The translations under genes were made by a program, and so were the position numbers. A DNA stretch of 64,000 nt, taken from NCBI GenBank assembly GCA_030267565.1, contig BRXU01000014.1, forward strand, positions 372,001-436,000, given 5' to 3'. Source of the DNA: Pleodorina starrii. Lineage: Eukaryota > Chlorophyta > Chlorophyceae > Chlamydomonadales > Volvocaceae. Positions 57,983 to 64,000 of this stretch are shown here, one piece after another. The stretch's first letter is position 1. Each line of letters opens with the position of its first letter. The notes below the pieces were generated by a model. That model worked only from the letters and a program-made list of their open reading frames with translations. It searched no databases and had not been told where the DNA came from.

Positions 57983-58270
57983 AAAGCCACCAAGGCCCAC
58001 CAGCACCAAGCCCACCGCGCCATCAGGCCCACCAATCCCTAGCCTACACAAGCAGCAAGAGCGCCGCAAGGTCCACCATCGTCAAAATCTCCCAGCAGAA
58101 AAGACGCCACCAGGCTGGGCAGATCCGCACCCACACAATAGTCAAGAGTGGTCACAGTAGGTTCGTGCAGAGGTCAGCACGACCAAGTGAAGTGCACACG
58201 CGGTCCGCAGTCAGCAGAGCGAGTGTCGGGCAGAACCAGAAATGCTCGTGGGGCCCTCCCGTCGAGACCG

Positions 58271-60257
58271 TCAGGGGGAATCGGGGGGGGGCCCAGTGTC
58301 TGGAGGACCGACAAACACAACACGGTCCGCCCGGTTGGCCAGGAATGGGTGGGATGCCGGGACCGTCTCCCAGCCATCCGGTACCATCCCTAGGGCTGCA
58401 AACGACGCGACACGGGCCCAGAAGTCTGCCACAACCGCAGCACCAATGCCGACCAACTGAGCCCGAGCAAGCGGGGCAGCGGGGGCGCCACCCCGGTACA
58501 TGCGTTGGCGGCCCCGTTCCAGCGCTGCCAGGGCTGCCAAAGCCACAACATCCCAGACACAGGGACAGATCCCCGGAGGGGGCGACACGAGCCACAGATG
58601 AACCCGCTGCAGCACCGAGTCGCCCGGGGCCCCCAACACCGCCTCCAGTTCCTCACGCAGGGTGCGGGCAACAAAGCAGTCCCAAAACAGGTGCCGACGG
58701 ACCCAGCACCGTCCAGCCTGTGTAATCGGCGCACCGCAGGGGCAGCAGGCAGCCCTCCCACGACCCGCCTGCCCGCGCAACAGCGGGAACCCCGTGATGC
58801 CATGCACCGCCAGCCGCCAGAGCGCCTCTTTGTGGTCATTTTCCCACCGCAGCCGCCAGAGGCGGCGCAGGGTGTCCCGGAAAGCCGCAAACGCTAGCGG
58901 CGGCACCGGGCCCTCATGCGCGTCCGCGAGGAAGTCCTCATGGCGCGCCTTCAAGTCATGGTACGCCTCAGCTAGCTGCAGGTGGGTGCCACGCTTGACG
59001 GAGGTGCCCAGGACAGGTGTGAACGGGCCGCCCGAAGGGCACCAGGCGAGCCCCTGCAGCAGCGCCGCCCAAGCCTCCCGGGCGGGCGGCACAGCCACCT
59101 GGCCGGCCGCGACCTGCCGGGCCGCCGCCACCCAGCTGCCGGGGACGAGGCCCAAAAGGTCGTCCAGCTGGTCCGAGATGGACGGTCCGCTGGCATCCAC
59201 CGCTGCGCCAAGCTCCCCGTAGCCCAGCACGCCTCGCAGTACCAGCTGCCGTAGCTGCAAAGTGCAGTGGCGAGCAATGCGGGGGGACACGCCCGCAGGC
59301 CGACGACGCGCCGCCGCCAAAGCGACGCGCGTCGGTGCGAGCGCGTCCCAGCAGCGCACAGCGACACCGAGGGTGGTGAGGCCGCGCAGTCCGAAGAGTG
59401 CCGGGAAGGTGACCTCCAGGCACGCGCCGCCGGGCCCCAGGAGTGCCGGGTTGCTCCACAGCGGCGCCGAGTAGCACCAGGGGCCCGCCATGGCGTCGGG
59501 TTCCGGGACGATGAGGGGCCCGAGGTAAGCGGCTGCACCAAGCAGCCGGGCGAATGCAGGGCATCCACGGGGCGCCGGAGCCCCCAGGACGCGGCCGCCC
59601 CCAGGGGCCAGGAGGCACAAGGGGTGGGCCGCCGGGTGGCACCGTCGCAGCAGATGCAGGGCGACATCAGTCCAGGGCGGGTCGGCGGGGAGGAGGCCGG
59701 CCGCCCCTGCGGCACAGCGCACCGCCGCCACCGCGTGCCGGGCCCGGACGTGGGCCACGAGCGGCAGGAGCCCAAAGCCGCCGACGGCGGGGGGCAGGGC
59801 GAGGACCCCCAAGCTCACCCCGACGAGGCGGGCGTTGGGCGCAGCCGCGTACATGGCGGGGGTCATCCTCCGCTCCACCACCGCAGCGGTGAGGCCAAGG
59901 AGGCGGTCCAGGTCGGCGCGAGGGGGCAGACCCTGGAACTCCATGTGGTAGAGTGCTTTGCTGAGGGCGTAGGCCGACGCTGCCGCCGCCCGGCCGAAAG
60001 TGGTGAGAGGCAGCCGCGCAACCAGAGCCAGCGCGGACTCCACTCCAGCAAGCCGCACCGGCACGGCCTGAGCGTCGTTGCGGAGGCCCACACCGAGCGT
60101 TTTGGCCTGCGCAACGGTGCGTAGCTGCGCCGCCGGTCCGACGAACCCGGGGTTGCCGATCACGAGCAAGCGGGCTGCCGCAGCCCGCAGGATGGCGAGC
60201 AGGGCGGCGGGGGCGCCGGGATGAGGGACAGCCACCGCCGGTGTCGGCACCGCTGCT
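58271..60257 (-). pseudogene. LINE ORF2 C-terminal fragment (copy A)
   Basis: An open frame of more than 660 codons ends at stop 58271. It shows the post-catalytic LINE layout: LGVGLRNDAQAVPVRLAGVESAL, the LTTFGRAAAASAYALSKALYHMEF segment, then LALPPAVGGFGLLPL. Near the end is a Cys/His cluster (CCPCGA...HLFWDCFVA) like the zinc finger that closes many LINE ORF2 proteins. The only ATG (60272-60274) lies outside the element in the tail of copy B, so the frame has no native start. It is uninterrupted, suggesting a recent insertion. Confidence 0.75.
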
Positions 60258-60287
60258 GCTAGGTTAGAATGCAAGGATTACAAGGGG

Positions 60288-60376
60288 AACCGATGTTCAT
60301 ATCGGTTGCTAGCCGTACATGCTAGACGGACTGTTCATCCTACCCCAGGGGCACCCACGGAGGGGTGCCGAAAGCC
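60288..60376 (-). other. Stem-loop series in the 3' end of LINE B
   Basis: The first hairpin is AACCGAT/ATCGGTT (60288-60294 with 60301-60307, 6-nt loop). Relative to copy A, two base pairs changed on both sides (G-C to A-T) and pairing is retained. ctagc/gctag and ggcaccc/gggtgcc hairpins follow, as in copy A. Confidence 0.7.
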
Positions 60377-60720
60377 AAGCCTCCAAGGCCCACCAGCACC
60401 AAGCCCGCACATCACTCAGATAGGGAAAAAGCAAAAGAGAGAGCCCTAGAAACACAGGGCCCGCAAGAGGGCCAGGCGTACGAAGAACGAAACCAGACAA
60501 ACAAGAGAGCGTCCTCAGGACGCCTGCCACCGAGCCGACAGACCGGCACTAAGCGCGCCGACAAACCAGAAACGTTAGAGCAGCCACACAGCAGAGCACC
60601 TCGCAACACCACGTTGCCGCCGCCGCCGCCCCGACGAAGACAAGCACAGACACGGCAAGCAAGGACAAACCAAACAGAGGGCAGGACACAGGCGCCCGCG
60701 GAACACTCCCGCCGAAACCG

Positions 60721-62905
60721 TCAGGGGGAACCGGGAGGGGAGACAGAGTCAGGAGGGCCGATAAACAGAACACGGCCCGCCTGGCTGGCGAGGAAGGGGT
60801 GATCCGCCGGGACCGCCTCCCAGCCAGCCGGCGCGGTCCCAAGGGCCGCGAATGACGCGACGCGGGCCCAGAAGTCGGCAACAACCGCGGCACCAACGCC
60901 GACCAACTGAGCCCGAGCAAGGGGGGCGGCGGGAGCACCCCCCGGTACATGCGTTGACGGCCACGTTCCAGCGCCGCCAGGGCCGCCAAAGCCACAACAT
61001 CCCAGACACAGGGACAGATCCCCGGAGGGGGCGACACGAGCCACAGATGAACCCGCTGCAGCACCGAGTCGCCCGGGGCCCCCAACACCGCCTCCAGCTC
61101 CTCACGCAGGGTGCGGGCAACAAAGCAGTCCCAAAACAGGTGCCGACGGACCCAACACCGTCCAGCCTGTGCAAGCGTCGCACCGCAGGGGCAGCAGGCA
61201 GCGATCCCACGACCGGCATGCCCACGCAGCAGCGGGAACCCTGTGATGCCATGCACGGCCAGCCGCCAGAGCGCCCCCTTGTGGTCGTTCTCCCATCTCA
61301 GCCGCCAGAGGCGGCGCAGGGTGTCACGGAAAGCCGCAAACGCCAGCGGCGGCACGGGGCCGTCATACGCGTCCGCAAGGAAATCCTCATGGCGCGCGCG
61401 GAGATCACGGTACGCCATGGCAAGCTGCAGCTGGGTACCACGCTTGACGGAGGTGCCCAGGACGGGTGTGAACGGGCCGCCAGCCGGGCACCAGGCGAGC
61501 CCCTGCAGCAGCGCCGCCCAGGCCTCACGGGCGGGCGGTGCAGCCACCTGGCCGTCCGCGGCCTGCCGGGCCGCCGCCACCCAGCTGCCGGGGACGAGGC
61601 CCAGAAGGCCGTCCAGCTGGTCCGAGATGGACGGTCCGCTGGCATCCACCGCTGCGCCAAGCTCCCCGTAGCCCAGCACGCCCCGCAGTACCAGCTGCCG
61701 GAGCTGCAAAGTGCAGTGGCGAGCAATGCGGGGGGACACGCCCGCAGGCCGACGACGCGCCGCCGACAAAGCGACGCGCGTCGGCGCGAGCGCGTCCCAG
61801 CAGCGCACAGCGACACCGAGGGTGGTGAGGCCGCGCAGTCCGAAGAGGGCCGGGAAGGTGACCTCCAGGCACGCACCGCCGGGCCCCAGGAGGGCCGGGT
61901 TGCTCCACAGCGGCGCCGAGTAGCACCAGGGCCCCGCAACGGCGTCGGGGTCCGGGACGAGGAGGGGTCCGAGGTGGGCAGCTGCACCGAGCAGCCTGGC
62001 GAACACCGGGCACTCCGGCGGCGCCGGAGCCCCCAGGACGCGGCCGCCCCCCGGGGCCAGGAGGCACAAGGGGTGGGCCGCCGGGTGGCATCGTCGCAGC
62101 AGATGCAAGGCGACATCAGTCCAGGGCGGGTCAGCGGGGAGGAGGCCAGCCGCCCCTGCGGCACAGCGCACCGCCGCCACCGCGTGCCGGGCCCGGACGT
62201 GGGCCACAAGCGGTAGGAGCCCAAAGCCGCCAACGGTGGGGGGCAGGGCGAGGATGCCCGTGCTCACCCCGACGAGACGGGCGTTGGGGGCAGCCGCGTA
62301 CATGGCGGGGGTCATCCGCCGCTCCACCACCGCAGCGGTGAGGCCAAGGAGACGGTCCAGGTCGGCGCGAGGGGGCAGACCCTGGAACTCCATGTGGTAG
62401 AGCGCTTTGCTGAGGGCATAGGCCGACGCTGCCGCCGCCATGCCGAAAGTGGTGAGGGGCAGGCGCGCGACCAAGGTCAGCGCGGACTCGACTCCGGCAA
62501 GCCGCACCGGCACGGCTTGAGCGTCGTTGCGGAGGCCCACGCCCAGCGTCTTGGCCTGGGAGACAGTGTGCAGCTGCACCGCCGGGCCGACGAAGGCAGA
62601 CAGGGGCAAGGGGGACACCGCCGAGCCCAACCCGCCGCCCACCGGGGCAGGAGAGGGCGCGGCGGGGCTACCGAGCAAGCGGGCTGCCGCAGTCCGCAGG
62701 ATGGCGAGCAGGGCGGCGGCGGCGCCAAGAGGCGGGGGAGCTGCGGCGGCGGCGGTGGCAGTGGCGGGCGCTGCGGCCGTAACGGGCACCACGGCGGCGA
62801 CGGCGGCAGCGGGGGCTGGGAGGCTGCGGGGGGCAGCGCTAGCCACACCAGCCGCCTCGGCAGGGCCGGCCAGCGCTGTGCGCGCCACGCCAGCCGTAAT
62901 ATAGG
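60721..62905 (-). pseudogene. LINE ORF2 C-terminal fragment (copy B), frameshifted
   Basis: It matches copy A along its length (same FGxAAAASAYALSKALYHMEF, GGFGLLPL and CCPCGA...HLFWDCFVA features). The N-terminal side reaches slightly further, into Ala/Pro-rich sequence. After RQRMYRG, near 60935-60945, one base is missing relative to copy A. The original frame then runs on into nonsense to 60549, while the homologous C-terminus (…PPGSP*) continues in another frame to 60721. The roughly 145 residues upstream of 62905 in the same frame are translated AT-rich DNA, not protein. Confidence 0.75.
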
Positions 62906-64000
62906 ACATCATTACTGTACGGCATCGCGTATAACGATTTGACACATCCCCGCAATGACAACTGGCATGAGGACGCGTAAATGATGTGAAATTTAAATGG
63001 GTTGACGTTAAAATTTGCGGATCTCCGATTGCCGGCCGCATGCGTACGATAGGAATGATCCCGTCTGTTTTGCTGTTCCGATCACTGTGTAACACCGGCA
63101 CAGTATTTGAATTGAGTGATCGCATTAACAGTCGATATGGGAGACAAAATGATCCCGTCGGTTTTGAAACACCCACACAATATTTGACGAGCGTGATCTT
63201 ACTGACGTTGATAATAATGGTCGACATCTGAGACGATACTCCTAAGCTGCAATGATAGTTCGGCAAGTGTCCGCGAATTGACAACCGCCCTGCTAATGCA
63301 TCAATGATTTTCCTAAGTGGCAATAGCAGGGCCATCCACAGCAGGCACTAAGCACTACCGTCCCCGCGGCTTCTCCTTGATTTACGTCATGAACGTTGCG
63401 ACACTGCTACAAGGACGGCCCGGGGGAAGGGGGGTGTGGGGGGATGGGGGGCAACAGCCCCCCGCCCCCCACCAGCGGGGGGAAGGGGGTCTGGGGGAGG
63501 GGGGCGGCAGCCCCTCCCCCCCAGCATGGCCCAACGGCGTTGACACACGGAAACGGATTCATGCATTTAATTTACTCATACTTCGATAACGATAATGAAC
63601 AACCATTACGGGCTCCAGGGGCTAAGTTTTAATAATGCCGCTCTGATTTTGTCTGCATGTGCAGAGAAATTATGTCAATAAAGAAGGCGCGAAACTCGTC
63701 GTACGGTATCCGTTGACTCGTAAATATTCGTCACAGCTCACAGGTCTTCCTTATGCTATTGTTTCGTTTCAACTTGTACCATTTGCCCCAAGTATTTTCT
63801 GACCGGAGGTGCTTGCTTTTACTGGTAGTCAACCTGTCGCTAGTAGGCCTGAACGGCAACCTTCACACATTTTACATGCCTTCCTCACGCATTTCATATT
63901 AATTTAATTGTGTCAGCAGCTCCATCAACAACTGGATGCGCCCTGCGCACTGAATTTGAGCCGTGGAGCACACGACCTGTCGAGACAACCGTTTCTTACG
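62906..64000. other. AT-rich then G-rich non-coding end of the window
   Basis: No gene is supported. The motif atgatcccgtc(t/g)gttttg occurs near 63056 and again near 63150. A G-tract-rich block with short C-rich complements (about 63420-63525) could fold strongly or form G-quadruplexes. An 81-codon + strand frame at 62986 lacks an ATG start. Confidence 0.5.

Larger units (their letters stand above)
57875..60257 (-). mobile_element. 5'-truncated LINE copy A
   Basis: Flanked by a 10-bp direct repeat gctaggttag (57865-57874 and 60258-60267). It retains the region after the reverse-transcriptase core, the C-terminal zinc-finger part of ORF2 and a structured 3' UTR of about 390 bp. The catalytic YADD-type motif and endonuclease are missing, so the copy is dead. 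The 3' end points left. Confidence 0.8.
60268..62905 (-). mobile_element. 5'-truncated LINE copy B
   Basis: Same family as copy A and highly similar through the protein and 3' UTR. Its 3' end abuts the right-hand duplication of copy A. The right boundary near 62905 is judged from where the Ala-rich coding sequence gives way to AT-rich DNA. No duplication was found for this copy. Confidence 0.75.

Noticed and set aside
62986..63231. 81-codon + strand ORF near the right end
   Set aside because: No ATG start, AT-rich, and no family features.
62906..63335. N-terminal extension of the 928-codon - strand LINE ORF
   Set aside because: AT-rich, no similarity to copy A and a composition unlike the rest. 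It is flanking DNA that happens to be open.
1..64000. CRISPR arrays, prophage, rRNA operons or telomere repeats
   Set aside because: No spacer-repeat arrays, phage genes, rRNA or TTTTAGGG repeats are visible. The tandem repeats found are micro- and minisatellites.

Overview
This window looks like nuclear DNA of a volvocine (Chlamydomonas/Volvox-type) green alga. Evidence: high GC; genes split by many short introns with GT..AG ends and gtgagt/gtgcgt/gtgggt-like donors; proteins padded with Ala, Gln and Gly runs; TGTAA polyadenylation signals; a tRNA-derived SINE; and a eukaryotic tRNA-Phe. There is no bacterial organisation: no operons and no Shine-Dalgarno starts. Most raw ORFs are shadows of exons or of CAG/GCN repeats, so I rebuilt the genes by joining exons whose splice phases agree. 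Six models close to an exact multiple of three with consistent phases throughout; a seventh (thioesterase) needs one weak donor.

Layout. (1) 0.1-11.5 kb, + strand: two Gln-rich paralogues (about 1194 and 368 aa) sharing exon phases and an exon that begins with the same codons. The spacer between them holds a 34-bp perfect palindrome, a MITE-like element and AT-rich DNA. (2) 11.5-16.5 kb: gene-poor DNA with a truncated MITE copy, a 25-nt palindrome and a SINE flanked by a 13-bp target-site duplication. (3) 16.7-29.7 kb, - strand: a 26-exon P-type Ca2+-ATPase of the plasma-membrane (PMCA/type IIB) family, 1157 aa, with an unusual Cys-rich extracytoplasmic loop. (4) 31.3-36.1 kb, - strand: an alpha/beta-hydrolase type II thioesterase (about 418 aa). 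(5) 36.1-38.3 kb: unassigned exon-like segments. (6) 38.35-46.0 kb, + strand: a 1227-aa J-domain protein; its second intron carries 121 perfect copies of GGTGA. (7) 47.1-50.35 kb, + strand: a RING-CH (MARCH-type) membrane E3 ligase, 289 aa; its last intron contains a tRNA-Phe(GAA) gene and an inverted-repeat element. (8) 52.0-57.2 kb, - strand: an HI0933-like FAD flavoprotein, 632 aa, with a probable organelle-targeting N-terminus. (9) 57.9-62.9 kb, - strand: two 5'-truncated copies of one LINE back to back, the left one bounded by a 10-bp duplication, both ending in a conserved series of stem-loops. The last kilobase is AT-rich or G-rich non-coding DNA.

The host genes do not form an obvious pathway. 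They look like independent housekeeping and regulatory genes (Ca2+ export, acyl-thioester hydrolysis, chaperoning, membrane ubiquitination, flavin redox). The more unusual signals are the splice-donor-like satellite, the paralogous Gln-rich pair, the insertions in the ATPase loop and J-domain, the tRNA nested in an intron, and the structured LINE 3' ends.
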